NCBI GenBank assembly: GCA_946811185.2
Contig: OX328096.1
Location: 64,874,845-64,938,844, forward strand
Direction of reading: 5' to 3'
DNA: 64,000 bases
Source: Hippopus hippopus
Lineage: Eukaryota > Mollusca > Bivalvia > Cardiida > Cardiidae
Part shown: positions 20,574-30,749 of the stretch, piece by piece
Position numbering within the stretch: the stretch's first letter is position 1
Layout: each line of letters begins with the position of its first letter
Program-made: the position numbers and the translations under genes
Notes under the pieces: model-generated
The model's database searches: none
Told to the model about the DNA's origin: nothing
The model's input: only the letters and a program-made list of their open reading frames with translations

Positions 20574-21914
20574 TACGAGGGTTGTTCGATATGTAATGTG
20601 TATTGCACCACAGCGCGATAACGCTTTCAACGATTTCGTGGATGATGATACGCTTGAATAGCTCTATTCAATACCTTTCCAACGGTATAAACACGAGCCT
20701 TTAGCTCCACATTGTTTTAAACTTATAGTCATTTCATTAGAGCTAGTCGTTGACCACTGTTGTAAAAATGGTTGGGAAACGGATTAAGAATATTGAAGAA
20801 ATTAGAGCTTATATAAAAGTTCGCACAAAACTCGGTCATCGGTAATGCAGATTTTTACTGAATTGGGGGAAGTTTATGGGTCTGATAAGGTATCTTATGA
20901 GACAGTTCGTAGGTGGAGAAAGAAATTTTGACTGGCACAGAGTCCGTCAAAGATGCAGCAAAATCTGGCCGACCTGTGACTTTAACAGGCAAGGCAAATG
21001 TCTCAAAAGTCAGGGAAATAATTGAAAGTGATGGCAGATACACGATTCGTGATATTGCCAACGCTGTTGGCATATCACTATCGCGGGTGCATTTCATTTT
21101 GAAGCGTATTTTGAAAGTACGAAAGATTTCTGCCAGATGGATACCGCATATATTGACAGATGACCAAAAACGGGTACGAGTACAAACCGCTAAGGAATTG
21201 CTCAAAATGTTTCCCAAATTCAATCAAAGGCAATTTGCAAACATTGTTACTGGTGACGAAACATGGGTTCACTATTTCGAACCAGTAAGAAAAATTGGAA
21301 ACAAAATATGGCTAACTAAACACGGTAGAAGGCCTGTATTTGCCAAAAGAAGCATAAGCACAAAGAAGGTTCTTTATTGCATATTCTTCTCATGTGATGG
21401 TATAGCCGTACAAATTCCGGTGCCGAAAGGCAAAATTGTTACAGGTCGGTATTACCGAGATGTTATACTAAAAAAGGTCAAGAAATATTATCTTAAACGA
21501 CGCCCTGTGTCAGGATTTAGGCATGTTCGTCTACTTCATGATAATGCTCCATCACATACATCTGAGCTTGTGAAGTAATTTTTGAAGTCGGAGAAGGTTA
21601 CTTTCTTGCCACACCCACCATACTCTTCAGATCTAGCCCCATGCGACTTTTTCCTTTTTCCAAAACTTGAAAAGTTCTTATCTGGTCGTTGTTACAAGTC
21701 CCGACAAGCCCTTGGCTCAGCCATAAGTCAGTGCCTCAGAGGTCTACCTAAATCAGCGTACCGTGACGCATTTCAGTAATGGATTCAGAGATTGAAATTA
21801 TGTATTTCAAACCGCGGAGAATATTCTGAAGGGATGTAATGTTCGGTTCACTGTTTGAGTCGAATGCTTTTGAGATATCGTACAATACACATTACATATC
21901 GAACAACCCTCGTA
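20574..21914 (+). mobile_element. Mariner element with perfect 30-bp terminal inverted repeats
   Basis: The element proper is 20576-21912 (1,337 bp). The inverted ends, starting CGAGGGTTGTTCGATATG, match over 30 of 30 bases (20576-20605 and 21883-21912) and are flanked by TA (20574-20575, 21913-21914), the mariner target duplication. Intact ends with only a few ORF lesions suggest fairly recent insertion. It sits between the UCP4-like and GRB2-like genes. Confidence 0.95.
20768..21839 (+). pseudogene. Mariner transposase (DD34D), broken
   Basis: A cut-and-paste transposase of the mariner family. The N-terminal DNA-binding region begins at ATG 20768 (IKNIEEIRAYIKVRTKLGHR), shifts frame near 20842, continues to SYETVRRWRKKF, and shifts again by one lost T near 20928. 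The long frame 20913-21578 carries the helix-turn-helix region (YTIRDIANAVGISLSRVHF), linker motif WIPHILTDDQK and the catalytic blocks VTGDETWVHYFEP and LLHDNAPSHTS. After a TAA at 21576, YSSDLAPCDFFLFPKL supplies the third Asp; 34 residue positions lie between the second and third Asp, counting the stop. Another in-frame stop is at 21777. All catalytic Asp are present, but the protein cannot be made whole. Confidence 0.95.
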
Positions 21915-22112
21915 TATACCTTTTTCAAGGGCAACTTTCTCAGAAACGAGCACGGCGACCTACATCTTTTTTTAATGTAATCTCCTAGAGACGTGATGAG
22001 CTTTGTATGTGCAAAGTTTTAAAAAAAATCTGTCCGTTAAAAAAATTTGTCATATACGTCCTTTAGTATTCGGAAATACAAAAACGGCGACTAAATTGTC
22101 AGTTTAGGAGAA

Positions 22113-22632
22113 GTTTGTCCGAAGTAGACTGGAATACTTTTATAATGGTGGTGAAGACATATACACGCAGAATGTTTCCAATATCTTAATTTGGAAAGCC
22201 TGGAGCAAGTCAATTCCTAATAAAACTATCACTATAAATCCCCACGACCAGCCTTGGATAATATCAGAGATAAAAAGAAAAATCCATAAACGAAAAGGAT
22301 ACTATCAAAGAGCAAAGAGGACTAACTCCGATCAGCAAAGCCTAAAGTTTAAAAGGTCAAGAAATGAAGTGATTTCTAGTATTCGATTTGCGAAAATAGA
22401 TTATTTTGATCAAATAGCACTTAAACTAAAATCTGGTAACTTAAATCCACTTGATTGGTGGAAAGATCTTAAGTCGTTTAGATGCTCAACTTCAACTTAA
22501 GCGTCAACGCTTCCACCCATTTTTTATTCTACTACTGGCAGATTTGCGAAGGATGATTATGAAAAAGCAAATATCTTGAATTCCTTTTTCTTTAGTTAGC
22601 CTATGACGATTCTTCAAATACTCTTCCGTGTG
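22113..22632 (+). pseudogene. LINE ORF2 fragment, endonuclease-RT linker, plus strand
   Basis: An open stretch of about 128 codons without a start reads INPHDQPWIISEIKRKIHKR, AKRTNSDQQSLKFKRSRNEV and NPLDWWKDLKSF, then ADDYEKANILNSFF-like text (seen as KDDYEKANILNSFF). This is the linker between endonuclease and reverse transcriptase in CR1/Jockey-like LINEs. It stops where a minus-strand LINE piece begins. Confidence 0.8.
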
Positions 22633-22639
22633 ACTATCA

Positions 22640-24000
22640 GCACCATGTCTACAGGTGACTCATTATCATTTACAATGTCATTAATGTAGACTAGAAAAAG
22701 AAGAGGTCCGAGAATTGATCCTTGTGGAACTCCAGCATTAATAGAACTCAAGTCTGAGACAGCACCAGGTAGGACAACCCTCTGTATTTACCTGTTGGAG
22801 AGGTAGTCTGAAAACCATGAGAGAAGTTTGCCACCGATTCCAGCTTTGTGTAGCTTAAAAAGAAGACCTTTGTGCCATACTTTGGCGGAGGCTTTACTGA
22901 TATCAAAAAATATAACTCGGATTGCAAATCCTTCATCCAAGGCTTTCAAAATTTTATCATATAGAAATACAACTTGGTTGACGGTTGAGTTTCCGGGTAA
23001 AAATCCTTATCGAGAAGGCGTGAAAACATTGGTATCGTTTAGGTGGTTAAAGACATGTTTGTATATTATTCTTTCGAATACCTTTTCCATGGTGTTAAGT
23101 AGAGATACTGGTCGGTAATTAGATGAAAGAGCAGAGTCGCCACTTTTAACGATTGGACAGACATTGGAAATTTTCCAAGAAGAGGGAAATACACTTGCGT
23201 TCAAAGACTGATTATAGATTGGACTCAGAGGATTGGGTATTTGATGTGCAACTTCCATTAAAATCCGATTATTGATAGCATCTGGACTAGATGCCTTAGG
23301 CCTAACAAAAAATATCTGTGTTTAGGGTTTCGGTCCGAGGTGCTGTAGGTAGGGCAGGTAGGGATTTTTTTTTTTCCAGAAACTTTTTACATTGACCATG
23401 TACCGAAATCACACCGGACAGATTTTTTTTTCAATCGTAGCGTAAAAAGTTCAGGGTTGGCAGAATTTTCTAGGTAGGGTCGGGAAATCCTAAACACATA
23501 TATTATTTTGATAGGCCTTACCTAAAAGGAGCGTTCTTAACACATCTAACACCTCAGCGGAAGTAATCGTTATTGAATCAAAGGAGTTGCCATCAATTTG
23601 ATTATTATCATCAGGAAGATTATTAGATCTAGATGAGTCGTTAATAGTTGATTGCTGGGCAAAGAATGAATTATAAAACATTAGCCTTTTCGTGCTCATC
23701 AACAACCATTGTTTCCTTTGTGTCACTCATACAATGGAGGTATATAGAAGACGATGGGGTTATATAAGATTTCAAGACTTTTCACCAATCTCCTGGCGTT
23801 ATATTATTTGAATGTAATTTCAGTGCCATTTGGTTCAAAGGGTCTTGCTTTCTTTGTCGAAAGGGAGCAATTAATTCGTTTCCTAAACCTTTCAATTTGG
23901 ACCAATGATGCGGATTGTTTGTACGTTTAGCTTTCTGATATGCTCTCTTCCGTAGCTTAATTTTTCTTTTATCAAACTATTAATCCATGGAGATTCATTG
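22640..24000 (-). pseudogene. LINE reverse transcriptase fragment, minus strand, split by a MITE
   Basis: Reading leftwards from about 24000: a linker (KAKRTNNPHHWSKLKG-like), then LDVLRTLLLGKA, interrupted by the MITE at 23299-23517, then SSPDAINNRILMEVAHQI, SSNYRPVSLLNTMEKVFERI, RVIFFDIS and KVWHKGLLFKLHKAGI, and GVPQGSILGPLLFLVYINDI near 22700. These are RT blocks in order, with the catalytic FADD block missing. Stops and frameshifts are present. RT fingers and palm of a CR1/Jockey-like LINE; non-functional. Confidence 0.88.
23299..23517. mobile_element. 219-bp Harbinger-like MITE inserted in LINE RT
   Basis: Ends GGCCTAACAAAAAATATCTG and (reverse complement) GGCCTATCAAAATAATATAT both run into TGTGTTTAGG, giving imperfect TIRs of about 30 bp. 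TTA at 23296-23298 and 23518-23520 is the target duplication. Removing the element plus one TTA restores the LINE frame LLLGKA/SSPD. TWA duplications and GG ends are typical of PIF/Harbinger; that class is inference. Confidence 0.85.
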
Positions 24001-24039
24001 GGGGTTGATAACTATCACCTTATTTGAAATGCAGTGTTT

Positions 24040-24800
24040 TGATTCTTTAGTTATTAATCAACTTGTTTGCTGACGACATGTCTTTCTTTGGTAGTTGATA
24101 ACCCAATTGTATCCGGAGTAATTTTACAATTAGACATTGAAAAGGTTAGTAAATGGGCAGACAGATGACTGGTGAAATATAATCCCTCTAAATCTAAGTC
24201 TTTGTTAATACATGTATCTCGTAAACTTACCAAATCTGCGCATCCGGATCTATGTCAAATGTTGTTATTCCATCAGTTCAGTCTCACAAACATCTTGGTA
24301 TATATCTATCTTGTGATGGAACCTGGGATCAACAAATGAAGACTGTTGTTGAAAAGGCGTGAAAAAAAATAGGTGTCTGACGACGTTTGAGATTCCAGCT
24401 TGATCGATTCCCACTTCAAGCCGTATATTTCTCATTTATTGGACCCATTCTCGAATATGGAGACACCATTTGGGACAATATGTTTAAGTACCAAAAGGAA
24501 GAACTTGACAAGATTCAAAAGTGGCAGCAAGGATTGTAAAAGGGTGTACTAAGCTCGTGTCATTACAGAATCGGGTTGGGAAACACTGAGAGAGCGTAGG
24601 AACAAACATAAGCTAAATCTGTTTTTCTTCAAAATGGTAAATGGTCTAGTAACAAACTACTTATGTTCTCTTGTACCGAATAGGCCTACTATTTGCAGTA
24701 ATACGACATACAGTCTTCGTAATTCGAATGATTTGGTAAATATGGTCTGCAAAACTATATGAATACAGCGGCCGATGTGTATTGTTTGGCTTGCTGTAGG
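24040..24800 (+). pseudogene. LINE RT C-terminal fragment, plus strand
   Basis: It begins with the catalytic block LFADDMSFF (FADD at 24066-24077), then VSKWADR and VKYNPSKSKSLLIH. After frameshifts it continues with ESGWETLRERRNKHKLNLFF, KMVNGLVTNYLCSLVP and YSLRNSNDL, the thumb and C-terminus of CR1/Jockey-type LINEs. With 22113-22632 it forms one plus-strand LINE from which the middle is missing and replaced by the minus-strand piece. Confidence 0.85.
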
Positions 24801-24924
24801 TCGAGATTCAGTTTTCTATGTAATCTTTACACTTGATCTCATCGTTCTTGTAGCATTTTCTGCTCAAGTTGATTTCTTTGGTTGAATTTGTGAAGCGTTT
24901 TTTTTTCTGATTTCGTTCACGGAT

Positions 24925-24958
24925 GCCCCCCCCCCCCCCCAAAAAAAAAAAAAAAAAA
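24925..24958 (+). repeat. C-run/A-run homopolymer switch
   Basis: About 14 C followed by about 18 A. Similar switches occur near 9885, 15965, 16596 and 32250. Confidence 0.9.
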
Positions 24959-25283
24959 CGCGAGTGTTCTTGAACAGATTTATACAGTTACTAACGGGAT
25001 AATAAAAGTTACAAAGGAAATCTTTGTAAAAACGACGCATTCTCCTTGCTTCCAAACCTAATTCTTTCACAGGCTCGTCTCATTACAACCTTCATCAAAA
25101 CGAGATAGATCATTTTGTCGATTTCGAAAATTTACTTTCATTTTGGATTTTCACTATCTGGCCAATAGTTTCTTGAAAGGGGCCTTCTTTAAATTTCTGC
25201 TTTGAATTTCGTTAAACATTGGTAAAAAATACAAAATATACCTTTCTCTGTAAATGTGAAGACACTGGGCGGTTACAATCAGT

Positions 25284-26273
25284 GACAAGAGGGCCACTGG
25301 CCTTGAAGCAATCACCTGTGTGAAGAAATCTAGGTTTTATAAGGTTGTTATAAACTTTCATGAATTAGTATCGGACTAGGTTTTTCTTTGGTTTCTCCCA
25401 GTGATCTAATTTTGGCCCGACCTTACCGAATTTCTAATACTTCCATGGTATCACAGAGATTTTACCAGTTATCATAAGTATTTGACTGACAATGAGGCCT
25501 GTAGAGTGCACACAAGGTCAATCCAAGATTTGCTCCAGCGACTTACTTTTTGACCCGATGTGAACCCATTTTGAACTGGTCCAAGGTGTTATCTTAACAA
25601 ATATTCTGACCAAATTTCATGTGTATCGGACTATGATTTGGCTTCCAGAATGCACAAACGGTTATTCAAAGATTTGTCCCTACTTTTTCACATTCTGACC
25701 AACTTTAATGAGTACTGAAATGAAACTGTGGCCTCTAGGGCGCACAAAAGGATTATTTAACGATTTGTCCAAATGACCTACTTTTTGACCCAATAAGACC
25801 CATATTCGAAGTCGACTAAGATATCAAGACACACATTCTGACCAACTTTCATGGGTATTAGAACACAGGCGTTTGATGATTGGTCAGTCATGGAGCAATG
25901 AGATTTTCTTTGGTCGATCATCGAACACTTATTAAATAGCACATAGTAGCTCATTGGTGACTGCCTCTATGTTGCATATAATAAGACTTACTTTATACAA
26001 TACAGAGGCAGTCGCCAATGTGCTATTCATGGTAACAGTGTCCGATAATGAAAATTTCGGTATCCCGTGATAGACCAATCGATTTTCAGTGGCCTAGGAT
26101 TACACAGAAAATGTGGCCCCTACGGCGTACATTTTTTTCCAAGATGTGTCCTAGTGACCTACCGTATGACCTTTGTAACCCACTTCATACATGAGATGGC
26201 GTCAAAAGAAACATTCTTGCCAATTTCATACGTATTGCTCAGAAAACGTGGCCTCTACAGTGCAAAACTTGTT
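25284..26273 (+). repeat. F1 element with 5' end, plus orientation
   Basis: The 5' end is GACAAGAGGGCCACTGGCCTT then GCAATCACCTGTGTG, followed by about six diverged F1 monomers. There is no 3' tail: the array meets an opposite-facing F1 element at 26274. A fold-back insert sits at about 25862-26098. Confidence 0.7.
25862..26098. mobile_element. Fold-back MITE of about 235 bp
   Basis: Arms of about 110 bp pair imperfectly: GATTGGTCAGTCATGGAGCA against CGATTGGTCTATCACGGGAT (reverse complement of the right side), and TGGTGACTGCCTCTATGTTG against TGGCGACTGCCTCTGTATTG. It interrupts an F1 monomer between GTATTAG and ACACAGAAAATGTGGCC. Confidence 0.7.
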
Positions 26274-27098
26274 TTAGCTCACCTGAGCACAGTGCTCAAG
26301 GTGAGCTTTAGTGATCGTGCGTCGTCAACTTTTACCTTGTGTACGCTCTAGAGGCCACTTTTTCATTCCGATACTTATGAAACTTGGTCAGAATGTTTGT
26401 CTTGATAATATCTTTGACGAGTTTGAAAATGGGTCATGTCAAGTCAAAAACTAGGTCAATAGGTCAAATCTTATAAAATCCTTGTGTACGCTCTAGAGGC
26501 CACATTTTCTGTCCAATACTCATGAAACATGGTAAGAATGTTTGTCTAGATATTATCTCGGACGAGGTCGAAAATGGGTCATGCCGTCACAAAACTAGGT
26601 CACTTGGTCAAATCTTAGAAAAAACTATTTACGCTTTAGAGGCCACATTTTCAGTCCAATACTCTTGCAAATTGATCAGAATGTTTGTTTTGATGATATC
26701 TCAGACGATTTTGAAAGTGGGTCATGTCGGGTCAAAAACTAGGTCACTAGGTCAAATCTTAAAAAAAAAAAACCTTATGTATGCTCTAGAGGCCACATTT
26801 TTAGTCCAATACTCTTGAGAGTTGGTCAGAATGCTTGTCTTGATGATATCCTTGACGAGTTTGAAAATGGGTCATGTCGGGTCCAAAACTAGGTTACTTG
26901 GATCAATCTTTGAACAATCTTGTGTACGCTCTAGAGGCCACATTTTCAGATAAGTATTCAGGAAAGTTTGTCAGAATGTTTGTCTTGATATCTTTGACGA
27001 GTTTGAAAATGGGTCATGTCAGGTCCAAAACTAGGTCACTTGAATCAATCTTTAAAAAATGTTGTGTACGCTCTAGAGGCCACATTTTCAGTCCAATA

Positions 27099-28856
27099 GG
27101 CCCTTTTAGGTTTTGACTACTTCCTGGTAACGAAACCCAAAAAACTGCGCATGCGCACTCGTGTAGGGCAAAAAGGCTAAAGAAAATAGTGGCCGATTAT
27201 TATGTGCACAAAAACGTTAAATTATGAATGATTACATGAAAAAACGTTCTGTCCAGTGGCAAAGAAACGATACATAGACACACATATTTGCTTAGGGTTC
27301 AACCATGTTGAAAAAAAAAAAAGATCCGTATTTAAGTGACAGTAAGACGAAGACGTCAAAGAAAAAACAAGAAAACGCGTCACCGTTGCGGATTAACGAT
27401 AATATTCTAAATGGCCAAGTGTGTAATTTGGTTCAATATACCTTTATCTAGTAAACTGATAGATCAGGACAGTTTCAGAGAAATAATATGCAAACCTACA
27501 AATCCTTTTTTTGTTAATGGTTTGGTCCTTACATGTGCTTGTTACATGTGAACGTCAGATCTATACGAGCTACAACATCATCAAAGCAAAGGTTAACCCG
27601 GATTCCAGGCAATAACAGACAAACCCTGCGTTTGGGCTGAAATACTGTGGAAAAAGGAAAAATGTTTGTTGCCAGCATTTTAACGTCACCATAATGTTTC
27701 CTCAAGCCATATTATGTAGGGTCGTTAATTAAGACGAGGGAGAGTAAGGTAAAGGGTTTATAAAGGGTACCCACCAAATATATCACATACTTGTTAGTTT
27801 GGTACCCACCAAATATATCACATACTTGTTAGTTTTATCATAGAACTTTTAGAACATAGAACAAGTCCTGTTGTCGTGTATGGTTGCTCTTTTTCCATAA
27901 TTGTTTTTCACGAGGGATGGTATGCCCTATATAATATGTAATTTATGTTCCCGGTTTCCACAGAAACAAAAAAAAAAAAAAAAAACTCTTGGGAAACATT
28001 GTTGAAGGTTGAAATAATGGCTAAAAGCATTTTTCTGATTTTCTCACCGGATTTTTTTTTTTTCCTATTAGATCTAGTCGTCAAGATTTGTAAATGTTTG
28101 ATAAAGGGTTAGATGGAAGTTTAACAGTTTTAACAGTAATTAGTGAGATCACTGTACACAAGGAGCCATTTGAGCGTGTCGAATACATAATCATGGAGGG
28201 AGACAATATGATAAGTAACCCTTAGCCTGCAGTGCGTTATCTGTAATGGACTCCGCGAAAAGCGTAATAAGAGAAAAGTTCGTACATAGGGGAAGTCTGA
28301 TCTCGAATCCTCACAAGTTCTTATGATACCGGGTTTGAGTGATACTGATTACGGTAAATGACGCGAACTTCAACGCAAATTCCTCTCAAGCTGGTCAAAA
28401 ATATAAATTCGGCAGGATATGCCTTAATAATTGATAACCTATAAAATAATAACAATAGGCCTAAAATATAAAACAAGAACTCTATAGAATCTCTTTTTTA
28501 AAAAAAAGGACGATACAATATTGAACAAATAATTTGAAAAAAAATACGGGGACGGTTAAGGGGGAAGTGTAACCGATTCGCAATGGAAATTTTGGACATT
28601 TAAATCAAAAGTGTGGCGTTTTGACTGTGGGACGTTTATCTGTTTATTCATCCCAGTGCACAGCATGACGACACCATCCTTTGACACTATTACTCTTCAC
28701 AGATTTTATCGATAAATTCTTTTGACAAGTCCCAATATAACAGACTTTCAACAGTATGATACTGGACTTTTTGCCCTACAAGCAGTGCGCATGCGCGTAA
28801 AGCAGAATTCTGGGATCGAATTTCCTTGGCAACGAACGGCGTTCTAAAAAGGTCTA
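27099..28856. mobile_element. 1.76-kb TA-flanked non-autonomous DNA element
   Basis: Subterminal inverted similarity: TGCGCATGCGCACTCGTGTA and GGGCAAAAAG at the left match GCGCATGCGCACTGCTTGTA and GGGCAAAAAG in the reverse complement of the right. The outermost ends are GGCCCTTTTAG and CTAAAAAGGTC, with TA on both sides. The insertion splits an F1 monomer at CCAATA/TACTCATG. No transposase was seen. It holds decayed TTAA MITE pieces (27592-27757, about 28000-28110). Confidence 0.75.
27766..27835 (+). repeat. Perfect 35-bp tandem duplication
   Basis: The unit starting GGTACCCACCAAATATATCA and ending TTAGTTT is present twice without a mismatch. It lies inside the 1.76-kb element. Confidence 0.95.
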
Positions 28857-29684
28857 TACTCATGAAACATGGTAAGAATGTTTGTCTAGATGACATCTTG
28901 GACGACTTTGAAAATGTATCATGTCGGGTCAAAAACTAGGTCACCAGGTCAAATCTTAGAAAAATCTTGTGTACACTCTAAAGTCATCATTTTCAGCCCA
29001 ATGCTCTTGAAAGTAGGTCAGAATATTTGTCTTGATGATATCTCAAATGACTGAAAAATGGTCACGTCGATTAAAAAAAGTAGGTCACAAGGTCAAATCT
29101 TTGAAAACCCTTGTTTATGCTCTAGAGGCCACATTTTCAGTCCAGTACTCATGAAACTTAGAATGTTTGTCTTGATGACATCTTGGGACTAGTTTGAAAT
29201 GGGTCACATCAGGTCAAAAACTAGGTCACGGATTCAAATCTTTGAAATAGCTTGTGTTGCTCTAGAGTCAACATTTTCTGTCCAATACTTATGAAAATTA
29301 ATCAGAATTGTTTTTTGGATGATCAGTAAGATGCAATTGAAAATGGGTCACATTGGGTAAAAAAAAAAAAAAAAACTAGGTCGCTATTTTAGATCTTGTG
29401 TACACTCTAGAGGCCACATTTTCTGTCCAATACTCATGAAAGGTGGTCAGAATCTTTGTTTTGATAATATCTACAATGGGAAAATGGGCTTTGTTGGGCT
29501 TAAAAGTAGGTCACTGAACTTCTAGAAAATGCTTGTATTCAAGCTAGAGGCCAAATTTTCCATCCAATATCTATGAAATCTTGTTAGAATGTTTGCCATA
29601 ATATCTCGAAAAAGATTGAAAATGGGTCATGTGTGGTCAAAAGGCTTGGGTGAGCAACTTCAGAGCCATCATGGCCCTCTTGTT

Positions 29685-30262
29685 TTTTCAAAGATTCATT
29701 CCAGATACCTACTTTTTGACCCTACCTGACCCATTTTCAAACTTATTCCAGATATCATCAAGACAAACACTGACACACTTTGACGTGTACTGGTCTAAAA
29801 CATGTTGCCTTTAGAGTGCACAGTCTTTTTCTAGGATTTGTCCCAGTGACCTTTTTGACTTCACGACACCAATTTTCAAACCTGTTTGAGATATCATCGA
29901 GACAAGCATTGTACTTGTAATAAAAGTTCAAACTTGTCTTAGACATTTTCGAGATAAACATTTTTACATATTTTAATGAGTACTGGACTGAAAGTATAGC
30001 CCCAAGAGAGCAGACGAGGTTTTTTCAAGAAACGTCCAGTGACTTACCTTTTGACTGCACTAAACCAGGTTACCTACATGCAGGAGATATCATCATAACG
30101 GGCATTCTGACAAACTTTCAGGAGTGTTGAACTGAAAATGTGGCCTCTAGAGTGCACACAAGTTAATTGATGATGCCTTTGCAATGCACAAAGGACAAAG
30201 CTTGTGACACAGCACAATCACTAAAGCTTAGCTTGTGCACTTTGTGCTCAGGTGAGCCTTAA
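29685..30262 (+). repeat. F1 element fragment, plus orientation, with tail
   Basis: About three and a half monomers and the tail CTTGTGCACTTTGTGCTCAG GTGAGC then CTTAA. The 5' palindrome is missing, and the array starts directly at the outer end of the minus-strand F1 element. Confidence 0.7.
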
Positions 30263-30555
30263 ATGTGCAAATTTGAGATTCAAATGCAGGGTTGGACCCT
30301 TTAAAATTGGCAACTCCGCCTGATTCTCGAACATGACGTTATTGCAATCGATTGAATACAATCCAACAAAATATTGCAATTGATTGAATACAATCCCACA
30401 AAATCGACATGTTATTTATCACGAGACATCTCGATTAACATTTCTAAAATTCTGGTGCGAAATTGAAAAATTCCTTAAAAGGCCTTATATTCTGTAGCCC
30501 ATGAAGGAAATGACACTGAAAAATATGTTTTCTTATATTTGCCCCTCTTCTTTGC

Positions 30556-30744
30556 CAGTGGTTTAAGAGCTATCACCTTACTTAGTTCAATGTGGCTCAA
30601 ATGGTGCCATATTTCTTTGATAGGGTAGAAAACATTGTAGGAAAAGGAGAAAATGCTGATTACCAGCATTTTCTCCTTTTCCCACAGTGTTTTCTAACGG
30701 CTTCTTTCCCAGAGTCGTTAGAATAGGCACTGTGTGGTAAAGGG
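30556..30744. mobile_element. TTAA hairpin MITE with near-perfect core
   Basis: The core runs from GGTAGAAAACATTGTAGGAA through GAAAATGCTGATTACCAGCA to TGTTTTCTAACGGC, and pairs almost completely. The right end TGTGTGGTAAAGGGCTAA has one change from TTAA; the left end is truncated. Confidence 0.7.
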
Positions 30745-30749
30745 CTAAC

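Larger units (their letters stand above)
26274..29684 (-). repeat. F1 element, minus orientation, split by a nested transposon
   Basis: Both ends are present in reverse: TTAGCTCACCTGAGCACAGTG at the left (the 3' hairpin) and GCCATCATGGCCCTCTTGTT at the right (the 5' palindrome). About six monomers lie in 26340-27098 and about six in 28857-29640. The 27099-28856 block interrupts one monomer. This is one of the few copies with both termini. Confidence 0.8.

Noticed and set aside
20855..21223. Minus-strand 122-codon frame
   Set aside because: Antisense shadow of the mariner transposase.
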